Below are positions 29,174-37,846 of a stretch of 64,000 bases of DNA, one piece after another. Both the position numbers and the translations under genes were made by a program. The DNA lies in contig NZ_FOTQ01000001.1 of the NCBI RefSeq assembly GCF_900114635.1, forward strand, positions 186,001 to 250,000, in the 5' to 3' direction. Under the pieces are notes generated by a model. The model was not told where the DNA came from. It saw nothing but the letters and a program-made list of their open reading frames with translations, and ran no database searches. Position 1 is the stretch's first letter; every line of letters starts with the position of its first letter. This stretch comes from Shimia aestuarii (GTDB lineage Bacteria > Pseudomonadota > Alphaproteobacteria > Rhodobacterales > Rhodobacteraceae).

Positions 29174-29692
29174 TTGGACAGCTCGTGGTTGCTCCTCGCC
29201 CCTGTGGTGCTTCTCGCGGTCCTGCTTCTCGCCAGGGCCGCGTTTCGCCGCAAACCCACCCGCCGCAGCACCCCCGCCCCGCGCATCCTGATTGACGGCT
29301 CGAACGTCATGCACTGGGCGGGCGACGGCGCCGATCTGGCCGTGGTGCGCAGCGTGGCCTGGGCGCTCACCGATCACGGCTATGAGGTCGGCGTGATCTT
29401 CGACGCCAATGTCGGCTACAAGATCACCGACCGCTACATGAACGAAGCCACCCTCGCCGGGGTCCTTGGTCTGAAGGACGAACAAATCATGGTCTCGCCC
29501 AAGGGCCAGCCCGCCGATGGCTTCCTCCTGCAGGCCGCCCGCGACATGGACGCCCCCGTCGTCACCAACGACCGCTTCCGCGACTGGCAGGACGATTTCC
29601 CCGAATGCGCCGCCCCGGGCCGCCTGATCCACGGCACATGGCACGACGGTGCCCCTCAGCTGCGGATGTCGAAAGGCAAACCGCAAACCTGA
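29174..29692 (+). CDS. Membrane-anchored NYN-domain ribonuclease-like protein
   Basis: 172 residues, TTG start. One N-terminal membrane helix (LLLAPVVLLAVLLLARAAF) is followed by a NYN/PIN-fold domain of the Zc3h12a type. The acidic residues expected for metal binding are in LIDGSNVMHW, IFDANVGYK, PADGF and TNDRFRDW. It probably cleaves RNA at the inner membrane. Five bases after the phosphohexomutase gene. Target unknown. Confidence 0.75.
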   Translation: MDSSWLLLAPVVLLAVLLLARAAFRRKPTRRSTPAPRILIDGSNVMHWAGDGADLAVVRSVAWALTDHGYEVGVIFDANVGYKITDRYMNEATLAGVLGLKDEQIMVSPKGQPADGFLLQAARDMDAPVVTNDRFRDWQDDFPECAAPGRLIHGTWHDGAPQLRMSKGKPQT

Positions 29693-29723
29693 TCGCCGAT
29701 CACGCCCGCCCTCCCTGTCTTCC

Positions 29724-29780
29724 TTTTGCCTCAAATATCCCGGGGGAATCGCGGCTTGCCGCGATGGGGGCAGCGCCCCC
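29724..29780. repeat. Intergenic GC-rich dispersed repeat, copy 2
   Basis: Same organisation as 1052-1107: T-rich lead, AATATCCCGGGGGAAT, hairpin TCGCGGC-TT-GCCGCGA, then GGGGGCAGCGCCCCC. Again between convergent genes. Confidence 0.55.
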
Positions 29781-29861
29781 TCCCAGGCTCAGCTTTGCTG
29801 AGCCACGCCCAACCGGGCCGCTTGCATCTTCGATGCAATCCAGACCGGGCGGGAGAGCCCC

Positions 29862-31874
29862 TCAGGCCGCCAGGCCCCGCCCCTTCAGCAAGGCCTCCAC
29901 ACCCGGCAGCCGTCCCCGGAACCGCACGTACAAATCATCCGCCTCGACAGACCCACCGTTCGACAGGATATGCGCCTCCAACGCCTGCGCCGTTTCCGCA
30001 TCAAAGGCATCCCCGGCCTCGGTAAAGGCCTCGAACGCATCCGCATCCATCACCTCGGACCACATGTAGCTGTAATACCCGCTCGAATACCCGTCCCCGG
30101 CAAAAACATGCGCGAAATGCGGCGTGGCGTGGCGCATGGTGATCGCACGCGGCATCCCCAACGCTTCCAGCACCTCTGCCTGTTTCGCCATCGGATCGGC
30201 AGGCGCTGCACCCTCATGAAACGCAAGGTCCACCAGCGCCGAAGCCACGTATTCGACCGTCTGGAACCCCATGTCGAAATTCGCCGCCCCCAACACCTTT
30301 TCCAGCATCTCCTGCGGCATCGTTTCGCCGGTTTCCGCATGGGTCGCGAACTCGGCCAGCACCTCCGGCACCTCCAGCCAATGCTCATAAAGTTGGCTGG
30401 GCAGCTCCACGAAATCGCGCGCCACCGACGTGCCCGAAACGCTTTCATAGGTCACATCGCTCAGCATCTGGTGCAGCGCATGACCGAACTCATGAAACAG
30501 CGTGCGCGCATCGTCATAGCTCAAGAGCGCCGGTTCGCCCTTTGCAAAATTGCAGACATTGATCACCACCGGCGCTTGTGTTTCGGGAAATTTCGCCTGC
30601 CCCCGCATAGCCGAACACCACGCGCCCGACCGCTTCGACCCGCGCGCAAAGTAATCCCCAATGAATACCGCCACATGGGCGCCCTCCCGCGTCACCTCCC
30701 ACGCCCGGCAATCGGGGTGATACAGCGGCACATCCAGCGGTGTGAACTCCAGACCAAACAGCCGGTTTGCACAGGCAAACGCCGCCTCGATCATCCGGTC
30801 GAGTTGCAGATACGGCTTCAGCGTCGCCTCATCCAGATCATGCTCCGCCTTGCGCCGCTTCTCCGCATAGTAACGCCAGTCCCACGGCTCCAGCGGCCCG
30901 TTCACTCCGTCCGCCTGCATCATCTCGGTCAACACGGCCGCATCCGCCTCGGCCCGCGCCTTGGCAGGTTCCCAGACCGCCATCAACAGGTCCCGCACCG
31001 CGCCGGGCGTCTTGGCCATCTCGGTTTCCAGCTTGTAGTCGGCAAACGTGTCATAGCCCAAAAGCTTGGCCCGCTCCTCGCGCAGCGCCAGAATCTCCGC
31101 CGCAATCGCCCGGTTGTCGGTCTCGCCCCCATTGGCGCCCCGAGCCCCCCAAGCCTGAAACGCCTTTTCCCGCAAATCACGGCGCGGCGAGAACTGCAGG
31201 AACGGCACGATCAGCGACCGTGACAGTGTCACCACAGGACCGCCCGCGCCCTTTTCCTCTCCGGCTGAACGCGCCGAATCCACCACGAAGCCAGGCAGCC
31301 CCTCAAGATCGGCCTCCGTCAGTTCCATGAACCACTCGCGCTCATCCGCCAACAGGTTCTGGGTGAACTCGGTGCCCAACACCGCCAGCCGCCCCTTGAT
31401 TTCCTGCATCCGCGCGTCCTGATCCCCGGTCAGCGCCGCGCCCCCGCGCACGAAGCCGCGATGGGTCAGCATCAGCACCCGCGCCTGCTCGTCGGTCAGA
31501 TCCAGCCCATCACGCGCCTCCCAGACCTCGGCAATTCGCGCGAACAAAGCCTTGTTGGAGGCGATTTCCGCCGAATGCTGCGCCAGTTTCGGCGAAAATT
31601 CCCGCTGCAATGCCTGCCGTGCCGGATTGCTGTCTGCACCCGCCACGGTGAAGAACACCGACAATACCTTGTCCAACGCCACGCCCGCTGCCTCCAGCGC
31701 CTCTACCGTGTTGGCGAATGTCGGTGGTTCGGGATTGTCGGAAATCGCCGCAATCTCGGCCTTGTGCGCGCTCAGCGCCTCTTCAAAGGCAGGCGCAAAA
31801 TCCTCGTCCGAAATCGCTGAAAATGGTGCCAGTTGAAACGGGGTCGTCCAGTCGGACAAAAGCGGGTTGGTCAT
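29862..31874 (-). CDS. M3-family metallopeptidase (dipeptidyl carboxypeptidase/oligopeptidase A type)
   Basis: 670 residues, the usual length. Zinc motif HEFGH in LFHEFGHALHQM near residue 463, with the second-helix Glu region about 25 residues on. Cytoplasmic degradation of short peptides. Whether it is Dcp or PrlC cannot be settled here; the length favours Dcp-like. 102 bases downstream of moeB on the same strand, separated by the second 11-bp repeat array. Confidence 0.92.
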   Translation of the reverse strand: MTNPLLSDWTTPFQLAPFSAISDEDFAPAFEEALSAHKAEIAAISDNPEPPTFANTVEALEAAGVALDKVLSVFFTVAGADSNPARQALQREFSPKLAQHSAEIASNKALFARIAEVWEARDGLDLTDEQARVLMLTHRGFVRGGAALTGDQDARMQEIKGRLAVLGTEFTQNLLADEREWFMELTEADLEGLPGFVVDSARSAGEEKGAGGPVVTLSRSLIVPFLQFSPRRDLREKAFQAWGARGANGGETDNRAIAAEILALREERAKLLGYDTFADYKLETEMAKTPGAVRDLLMAVWEPAKARAEADAAVLTEMMQADGVNGPLEPWDWRYYAEKRRKAEHDLDEATLKPYLQLDRMIEAAFACANRLFGLEFTPLDVPLYHPDCRAWEVTREGAHVAVFIGDYFARGSKRSGAWCSAMRGQAKFPETQAPVVINVCNFAKGEPALLSYDDARTLFHEFGHALHQMLSDVTYESVSGTSVARDFVELPSQLYEHWLEVPEVLAEFATHAETGETMPQEMLEKVLGAANFDMGFQTVEYVASALVDLAFHEGAAPADPMAKQAEVLEALGMPRAITMRHATPHFAHVFAGDGYSSGYYSYMWSEVMDADAFEAFTEAGDAFDAETAQALEAHILSNGGSVEADDLYVRFRGRLPGVEALLKGRGLAA

Positions 31875-31955
31875 GCATCAAACTCCTTTGACGCCAACCT
31901 AAGCACGACCCGCACGAGCCGCAATCGTCCGTCTGCGAATTTGATCACCGATGCA

Positions 31956-31988
31956 ATACCGACAGGATACCGACGTTATACCGACGCC
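31956..31988. repeat. Three tandem 11-bp units ATACCGACNNN, locus 2
   Basis: Units at 31956, 31967 and 31978, with a decayed fourth (TCACCGATGCA) at 31945. The array contains the moeB stop codon (31976-31978). Same unit and period as 12288-12320. Confidence 0.7.
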
Positions 31989-33034
31989 GCCAAACGGCCT
32001 TTTTCCGCGCCACAGACCGGGCAATCCTCGCGCCGCCTCAGCCCGATCTTGCGGGTTTCGCCCCAAAGCGCGTCATAGATCATCATCTCGCCCCTGAGCG
32101 CCGCCCCGGCCCCGGTGATTACCTTGATTGCCTCAACCGCCATCATCGTGCCCACCACGCCCGGCAACGGCCCGATCACCCCCGCCTCGGCACAGCTCGG
32201 CGCCAGCCCCGCGGCCGGGGCTTCCGGGAAAATGCACTGATAACAAGGGGCTCCCGAAGCCGGATCAAAAACGCTCAATTGCCCTTCCCATTGCGACAAA
32301 GCCCCGGAAATCAAGGGCACGCCCTGCTCCACGCACACGCGGTTCACCAGATAACGCGTGTCGAAATTGTCGGTTCCGTCCAGCACCAGATCGTATTCCG
32401 CGATCAACGCCCCGGCCTCATCCTCGGCCAATCGGCGATGATAGGGCCGGACCTCGACAAAGGGGTTCTGCGCAATCATTGCCTCGCGGGCCGAAAACAC
32501 CTTGGGCGTGCCAATCGCATCGTCGCAATGAATGACCTGCCGCTGCAGGTTCGAATTGTCGACCTCGTCGTCATCCACGATGCCGATCGTGCCGACACCT
32601 GCGGCCGCGAGATAAAGCAGAGCAGGTGAACCGAGCCCCCCTGCGCCAATCACCAAAACCTTGGCATCCTTCAGTTTTTTCTGACCAAGCCCGCCCATTT
32701 CCCGCAGCACGATATGGCGCGCATAGCGATTGAGCTCCGTGTCGGAAAAGGGGCCAGCCGGCGTTTCCGCAGCGTCAGGCTGCGCGCGACGACGCAAGGC
32801 CCGCAATCCCTGCCGATAGATCAGGATCGCCGCCACGGCCCCGCCGATCATCAACCATAATGCAAGACTGCCCCCAGTGGCACTGCGCAGCGAACTGGCT
32901 TGCGGCATCGCGGCCTGCACGCCCAATACGGCGACATAAAGCACACCGATCATCATCCAGCGCGCGTGTTTGGGCGCGCCCATCAACGCGCCAATCCCCC
33001 AAAGGAATGCGGCCAATCCAAGAACCAGAAGCAT
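31976..33034 (-). CDS. MoeB/ThiF/HesA-family adenylyltransferase with membrane anchor
   Basis: 352 residues. The first ~85 residues form two or three membrane helices; the rest is an E1-like ThiF domain with GAGGLGSPALLYLA, the Arg-finger region NLQRQVIH, DGTDNFDTRYL and two CxxC zinc pairs (CYQC and CPVC). Such proteins adenylate the C-terminal Gly of sulfur carriers in molybdopterin or thiamine synthesis. Coupled to dut by a TGATG overlap. The membrane anchor is the odd part. Confidence 0.85.
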   Translation of the reverse strand: MLLVLGLAAFLWGIGALMGAPKHARWMMIGVLYVAVLGVQAAMPQASSLRSATGGSLALWLMIGGAVAAILIYRQGLRALRRRAQPDAAETPAGPFSDTELNRYARHIVLREMGGLGQKKLKDAKVLVIGAGGLGSPALLYLAAAGVGTIGIVDDDEVDNSNLQRQVIHCDDAIGTPKVFSAREAMIAQNPFVEVRPYHRRLAEDEAGALIAEYDLVLDGTDNFDTRYLVNRVCVEQGVPLISGALSQWEGQLSVFDPASGAPCYQCIFPEAPAAGLAPSCAEAGVIGPLPGVVGTMMAVEAIKVITGAGAALRGEMMIYDALWGETRKIGLRRREDCPVCGAEKGRLAASV

Positions 33035-33501
33035 CAGCTCACCCCGGTCGAGCCAAATCCGCCCGTACCACGCGCGGTCTCGCCAAGCGCTTCTGCCATG
33101 GTGAAATCTCCCCGCACCACCGGTGCCACCACCAGTTGCGCCATGCGCATACCGTGTTCGACATGAAACGGCGCGTCCCCCGCATTGAGCACGATCAAGC
33201 CAAGCGGTCCGCGATAGTCGCTGTCGATCGTGCCGGGCGTGTTGAGCAGGGTGACCCCGTACTTGAGCGCCAGCCCGGACCGCGGCCGCACCTGCACTTC
33301 GTAACCTTCGGGAATCTCCATGCGAAGCCCAGTCGGGATCAACGCGCGCCCGCCCGGCTCCAGAATAACGCCAGAGCGCTGATCTGGCGGGAAATTCGCG
33401 CGCACATCCGCCCCCGCCGCGCCCTTGGTCTCGTAGCCGGGCAGCGGCACGTCACGATCCGCCCCCTCCAGCCAGGCCAGCTTGATCGGCACAGCGCTCA
33501 T
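33034..33501 (-). CDS. dut: dUTP diphosphatase
   Basis: 155 residues, trimeric dUTPase. The conserved motifs are all visible: [27 protein letters not shown] (motif III) and the C-terminal [10 protein letters not shown] (motif V). It hydrolyses dUTP to dUMP and pyrophosphate. In one operon with coaBC upstream and moeB downstream. Confidence 0.95.
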   Translation of the reverse strand: MSAVPIKLAWLEGADRDVPLPGYETKGAAGADVRANFPPDQRSGVILEPGGRALIPTGLRMEIPEGYEVQVRPRSGLALKYGVTLLNTPGTIDSDYRGPLGLIVLNAGDAPFHVEHGMRMAQLVVAPVVRGDFTMAEALGETARGTGGFGSTGVS

Positions 33502-33528
33502 GTCACGTCTCCCATGTCTTTCAAAGAC

Positions 33529-34743
33529 TTACCCCAGCGCGGCCGCGATCCGGACCGCCAGTTGATGCGCCACCTCGTCCTTACCCATGCGCGGCCAGCT
33601 CTCGGCGCCGTCCTCGGTGATCAGCGTCACCGCGTTTTCGGACCCGCCCATGATCCCCGTCTCCGGGCTCACGTCATTGGCCACGATCCAGTCGCACCCC
33701 TTGCGCAACCGTTTGGCCGTGGCATTGGCAATCACATCATCCGTCTCGGCCGCGAACCCGACCACAAGGCGGGGCCGTCCCTCCGTCATCTGACTCACGG
33801 TGGCAAGGATGTCAGGGTTCTCGGCAAATTCCATGCTCGGAATCTGGCCCTTGTCCTTCTTGATCTTGCTGTCCGACGCGCTGGCCACCCGCCAATCCGC
33901 AACAGCGGCCGCGAACACTGCCGCATCAACCGGCAATACCGCCTGCACCGCTTGGAGCATCTCTGCAGCGGTCTGCACCTCGACAACATGCACCCCTTCC
34001 GGGCGCTCTGCATCTGCCGGTCCCGTGACAAAGACAACATCGGCCCCCATCACGGCCAGCGCGCGCGCAATCGCCGTGCCCTGCGCCCCGGATGACCGGT
34101 TCGCGATATAGCGCACCGGGTCAATCGGCTCGTGGGTCGGCCCGGATGTCACCAACACCCGCCGCCCGGTCAGCGGCCCTTCCGCCAGCGCTGTTTCAAT
34201 CGCTGCCACGATCTCCAGCGGTTCAGACATGCGCCCCGGTCCAAACTCACCACAGGCCATGTCCCCTTCATTCGGACCCACAACAGAAATCCCGTCACCG
34301 CGAAGGCGCGACACGTTGCGCCGCGTTGCCGGGTGTTCCCACATCCGCACATTCATCGCCGGCGCGATCAGAACCGGCGTATCCGTGGCCAGCAACAACG
34401 TGGAGGCAAGGTCGTTCGCCATGCCGTTTGCCATTTTCGCCATCAGGTCCGCCGTGGCTGGCGCAACGACAATCAAATCCGCCGAACGCGACAGCTGGAT
34501 ATGGCCCATTTCGGCCTCGTCCGTCAGGTCGAACAAGTCACGATAAACCTTTTCACCCGCGAGAGACGACACCGACAGGGGCGTGACAAATTCCTCACCT
34601 GCGCGGGTCAGAACCGGTGTTACCCACGCGCCGCGTTCCCGCAGCCGCCGGATCAGGTCCAGCGATTTGAAGGCGGCGATCCCCCCGCCAATGATCAGCA
34701 AAATCCGCTTGTCTGTCAGCAATTTGCGGCCCTCCAAAGCCAA
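33529..34743 (-). CDS. coaBC: Bifunctional phosphopantothenoylcysteine decarboxylase/synthetase
   Basis: 404 residues. The N-terminal flavoprotein CoaC half has GGGIAAFKSLDLIRRL, PAMNVRMWEHP and ACGEFGPGRM; the C-terminal CoaB half has VTSGPTHEPIDPVRYI. It carries out two consecutive steps of coenzyme A synthesis from 4'-phosphopantothenate. Start at or near 34743; an internal ATG is less likely since the N-terminus fits. Confidence 0.95.
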   Translation of the reverse strand: MALEGRKLLTDKRILLIIGGGIAAFKSLDLIRRLRERGAWVTPVLTRAGEEFVTPLSVSSLAGEKVYRDLFDLTDEAEMGHIQLSRSADLIVVAPATADLMAKMANGMANDLASTLLLATDTPVLIAPAMNVRMWEHPATRRNVSRLRGDGISVVGPNEGDMACGEFGPGRMSEPLEIVAAIETALAEGPLTGRRVLVTSGPTHEPIDPVRYIANRSSGAQGTAIARALAVMGADVVFVTGPADAERPEGVHVVEVQTAAEMLQAVQAVLPVDAAVFAAAVADWRVASASDSKIKKDKGQIPSMEFAENPDILATVSQMTEGRPRLVVGFAAETDDVIANATAKRLRKGCDWIVANDVSPETGIMGGSENAVTLITEDGAESWPRMGKDEVAHQLAVRIAAALG

Positions 34744-34792
34744 ACCGCCCCAAACTTAGGCTGCGGCGCGCCCCGACACAAGCAAGCTTGCG

Positions 34793-35584
34793 CTACTGAA
34801 ACGCCTTGCAGGGGTCTTCACGCTCGGCGGGGTCCGTAATGATCCAGAAATCATGGGGCTGTCCGGGATCGGGCGCGATTTCCAATTGGGCCACAGACAC
34901 CACATCCAGCGTGTCAGGCAACAGGGCTGGCGCCCCCCAATCGGTCCGCGCATGACCATTTCCGGTGATCACCACAACCGGCCCACCCGTTTCTTCCAGC
35001 GCCTGCGTCACTGCACGGGCCAGCGTCGCATCGCGCAGCCGCTGAACCATGACCATGCCCGGCAACATCGTCTCGGGTAAAGCATCGCAATGCGCGGCCT
35101 TCTGCAATGCCTCGCGCGCCGCTTGCTGCGCCTCGGGCAAGGGGGCGGTCAGGCCGAACAGGGCGGCGTCATCGCCGAACCGTGCGGCTACGCCATCGCC
35201 CATAACCGCAGCCCGCGCCACGTCACGTGGCACCTGTGCGCCGTAGACAGCCGCCCTGCCCCCGGCTTGAAACACCGGATAATACATCGCGAAATCCGGC
35301 CAACCGCTTGTCGCCCATTCAAGAGTTTCTACCATCTTTTCAGCATCTTGAAGCAAATCCGAAGTAACAAGCGCCGCCTTCTGGGACGTCAGCATCTCAT
35401 AAACCACCGCCGCAGGGTGCAAGGCTTTCACACCCTCTGCCTGATTGGCATGGTGATGCGGGTTGTCGTGCAACTCGCCAAGGAAAATCACATCCCGGTC
35501 GGCAAAACTTGCCAGACGATCCGGGGTAATCTCTTCCGCATATAGCGGCGCGGCAATCAGGGTCAGGGCCAGAACAGTTCTCAT
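34793..35584 (-). CDS. ChaN-family heme-binding lipoprotein-like protein, exported
   Basis: About 263 residues. A short signal peptide (MRTVLALTLIAAPLYA) is followed by the ChaN/DUF399 domain with FLGELHDNPHHHANQAEG and GNGHARTD. Family members bind heme or act in iron uptake. I start at 35584 because the signal sequence begins there. There is no lipobox Cys here. Divergent from cobU. Confidence 0.8.
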   Translation of the reverse strand: MRTVLALTLIAAPLYAEEITPDRLASFADRDVIFLGELHDNPHHHANQAEGVKALHPAAVVYEMLTSQKAALVTSDLLQDAEKMVETLEWATSGWPDFAMYYPVFQAGGRAAVYGAQVPRDVARAAVMGDGVAARFGDDAALFGLTAPLPEAQQAAREALQKAAHCDALPETMLPGMVMVQRLRDATLARAVTQALEETGGPVVVITGNGHARTDWGAPALLPDTLDVVSVAQLEIAPDPGQPHDFWIITDPAEREDPCKAFQ

Positions 35585-35690
35585 GGTCTCACAAATGCCA
35601 TCCCGGTAGGCCCGTTTCAACCCGCGCCACCGCTTGCGCTCCTTCACGAATTTGCGCAGTCTCCCTTAGGAAACAGGCAACAGGAAGCCG

Positions 35691-36212
35691 ATGCTTGCAA
35701 AACTCTCACTGATCCTTGGCGGGGCGTCCTCGGGCAAATCCGCCTTCGCGGAAACCCTCGTGGTCAACTCGGGCGCACCGCGAGTCTATGTCGCCACGGC
35801 ACAGGCGTTTGACGACGAGATGCGCAACAAGATCGCCGCCCATCTCGCCATGCGCGGCGATCAGTGGCGCACGGTTGAAACCGCCCTTGGAGCAGCGGAC
35901 GCCTTGGCCGAGGTCGCGCAGGACGAAGTGGTCTTGCTGGATTGCGCAACTATGTGGCTCTCCAATCACTTGCTGGCCGACTCCGATCTGGAACTGGAAA
36001 CCCAATCGCTTTTGTTGGCACTTGAAAACTGCCTTGGGCGGGTCGTTGTCGTGTCCAACGAAGTCGGCCTTGATGTCGTGCCCGACAACGCGCTGGCGCG
36101 GCGGTTTCGAGACGCACAAGGCAAGCTCAACCAACAGATCGCCGCCCGTGCCGATCTTGTTGCTCTGGTCGTCGCGGGCCTTCCGATAACCCTCAAAGGC
36201 GCCTTTTCATGA
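35691..36212 (+). CDS. cobU: Adenosylcobinamide kinase/guanylyltransferase
   Basis: 173 residues. P-loop LILGGASSGKS at residues 7-17, LLDCATMWLSN and VSNEVGLDVVP are diagnostic of CobU/CobP. It phosphorylates adenosylcobinamide and transfers GMP in late cobalamin synthesis. AGGAAG precedes the start. Overlaps the next gene by ATGA, forming a small cobalamin-salvage pair. Confidence 0.94.
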   Translation: MLAKLSLILGGASSGKSAFAETLVVNSGAPRVYVATAQAFDDEMRNKIAAHLAMRGDQWRTVETALGAADALAEVAQDEVVLLDCATMWLSNHLLADSDLELETQSLLLALENCLGRVVVVSNEVGLDVVPDNALARRFRDAQGKLNQQIAARADLVALVVAGLPITLKGAFS

Positions 36213-36787
36213 CCACGCTTTACCTTGTCCGCCACGGCCCCACCCACGCCAAGTCCATGGTCGGCTGGTCCGATCTGCCGGCCGACCTGTCAGACACTGC
36301 GGCCATCGCGCGGCTCTGCGAATTTCTGCCCCGCGACGGCACGGTGATCAGCTCCGACCTCAGCCGCGCCAGCGCCACCGCAGACGCCATCCAGCAGGAC
36401 CGCCCGCGCCTGCCCCATGACCCGGATTTGCGCGAAATCCACTTTGGCGACTGGGAGCTGAAAACATTCCAAGAAATTGAAGCCGCAGATCCCCATCGCA
36501 TCCGCGCCTACTGGGAAAACCCCGGCGACGTGCGCCCGCCAGGTGGAGAAAGCTGGAACGAGACCAGCGCGCGCGTCGACGCCGCGATCGACCGCCTGAT
36601 CGCCGCACATCAGGGGCGCAACCTCATTGCCGTGGCCCATTTCGGCGCGATCCTGACCCAGATCCAGCGCGCCGAACAATTGACCGCATCGGAAGCCTTC
36701 TCTCACAGAATCGACAATCTGTCGGTCACGTCGATCTCCATCCGCCCGGACGGCTGGACGCTGGGGCATATCAATCACATTCCGTGA
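36209..36787 (+). CDS. Histidine phosphatase, CobC-like
   Basis: 192 residues with the phosphoglycerate-mutase-like RHG motif (YLVRHGPTH, residues 5-13), DLSRASATA and HFGAILT. Coupling to cobU suggests the alpha-ribazole phosphatase role of CobC, though general phosphatases share the fold. Confidence 0.8.
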   Translation: MTTLYLVRHGPTHAKSMVGWSDLPADLSDTAAIARLCEFLPRDGTVISSDLSRASATADAIQQDRPRLPHDPDLREIHFGDWELKTFQEIEAADPHRIRAYWENPGDVRPPGGESWNETSARVDAAIDRLIAAHQGRNLIAVAHFGAILTQIQRAEQLTASEAFSHRIDNLSVTSISIRPDGWTLGHINHIP

Positions 36788-36845
36788 TGATCATCGTCAA
36801 AACCTTTGTCTTTGGCGATTAACCATGTCTTGCTAGCCTCGCTGC

Positions 36846-37712
36846 ATGACATATCAGCTTCTTCTCGGCGATTACGCCTATTCCTCGTGGAGCTTGCGTG
36901 GCTGGCTCCTTTTTGAAAAATTTGGCATTGCGCGCACGTCGCAGATGCTTGATTTCTCGCAACAATCCGTGGCCGAGCAACTGGCCCGACATGCCCCGGC
37001 GCGCACGGTTCCCACGATGATCACCCCCGAAGGCGCGATCGTCTCCGAAAGCCTCGCTATCGCCGAGGAACTCGCCAGCCGCCATCCCGAAGCCGGGATC
37101 TGGCCCGCCGATCCCCGTGCGCGCGCCACCGCGCGCACGCTTGCCGCCGAGATGCATGCCGGTTTCGGAGCCCTGCGCAATGACTGCCCGATGAACCTGC
37201 GCCAGAGCTTTGTCGACACACAGCCCTCCGACGCGGTTCTCGCCGATCTCGACCGGCTGGAAACCATCTGGGACCACGCACGTGCCTCCTGCGAAAGTGA
37301 TGGCCCGTGGCTTTTTGGCGCCTACACGGCGGCGGATGCGTTCTTTGCTCCCGTCGCGGCCCGGATTGCCGGTTACAGCCTGCCCGTGGGCGCCCCGGCC
37401 CAAGCCTATGTCGACGCCCACCTGAACGACGACGCATTCCGGCGTTGGCGGGCCATGGGCCTTGTGCATGGCGCAACCCTGACCCGGTATGCGAAACCGT
37501 TTGAAACACGCCCCTGGCCCGGTCCAGCCCCCCTCACGGCGACAGTGGTAGAAGGCCTTGGCGCTGAAAACGCCACCTGCCCCTATTCCGGGCGCCCGGT
37601 GACGCATGTTATGGAATTGCAAGGTCGACGCTTTGGTTTTTGCAATGCGTTCTGCCGGGACAAGACCGCCGCCGATCCCGCCGCATGGCCCGCCTTCATG
37701 GCACTTTTGTAG
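36846..37712 (+). CDS. Glutathione S-transferase with C-terminal Cys-rich module
   Basis: 288 residues. The thioredoxin-like N-terminal domain has the SSWSLR active-site region near residue 14 and VPTMITPEG; an all-helical C-domain follows. The last ~45 residues add CPYSGRPV...FGFCNAFCRDK, with four Cys spaced as in YHS-like/treble-clef metal sites. That tail is not part of a normal GST and looks like a fusion. The gene ends 10 bases before the left att repeat of the mobile element. Confidence 0.8.
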   Translation: MTYQLLLGDYAYSSWSLRGWLLFEKFGIARTSQMLDFSQQSVAEQLARHAPARTVPTMITPEGAIVSESLAIAEELASRHPEAGIWPADPRARATARTLAAEMHAGFGALRNDCPMNLRQSFVDTQPSDAVLADLDRLETIWDHARASCESDGPWLFGAYTAADAFFAPVAARIAGYSLPVGAPAQAYVDAHLNDDAFRRWRAMGLVHGATLTRYAKPFETRPWPGPAPLTATVVEGLGAENATCPYSGRPVTHVMELQGRRFGFCNAFCRDKTAADPAAWPAFMALL

Positions 37713-37722
37713 AGTCGCGTTT

Positions 37723-37735
37723 ACCTTTCGCTAAC
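37723..37735 (+). other. attL core
   Basis: ACCTTTCGCTAAC, identical to 53612-53624. It lies 10 bases after the GST stop codon, so the host GST gene is intact. No tRNA gene is involved. Confidence 0.75.
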
Positions 37736-37744
37736 TTCGCCACC

Positions 37745-37845
37745 TGAGTAAAAGTGCTGAAAGTCCTTATTTTACTGACTATTTGCATTACATGGATTAC
37801 ATTGATATAGCGTGAATTACTCTAAATTTACTCAGGATTTACTCA
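37745..37845 (+). other. Probable integrase arm-binding repeats, left
   Basis: TGAGTAAAA (37745-37753, inverted), AATTACTC (37815-37822), ATTTACTCA (37826-37834) and ATTTACTCA (37837-37845). The same T/A-TTACTC word recurs at the right end (53552-53570), as expected for arm-type sites of a lambda-type integrase. Confidence 0.5.
37783..37811 (+). promoter_or_regulatory. Weak promoter for the integrase
   Basis: TTGCAT, 17-base spacer, TATAGC. It lies among the arm repeats, so integrase binding would repress it. Confidence 0.35.
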
Positions 37846-37846
37846 C

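Noticed and set aside
34886-34895. TCCAATTGGG in the ChaN-like gene as a host copy of the dispersed site
   Set aside because: Differs from the consensus at position 1 and is a single occurrence, consistent with chance.
37700-37740. tRNA gene as integration target
   Set aside because: No cloverleaf or tRNA 3' end could be seen at either att site.
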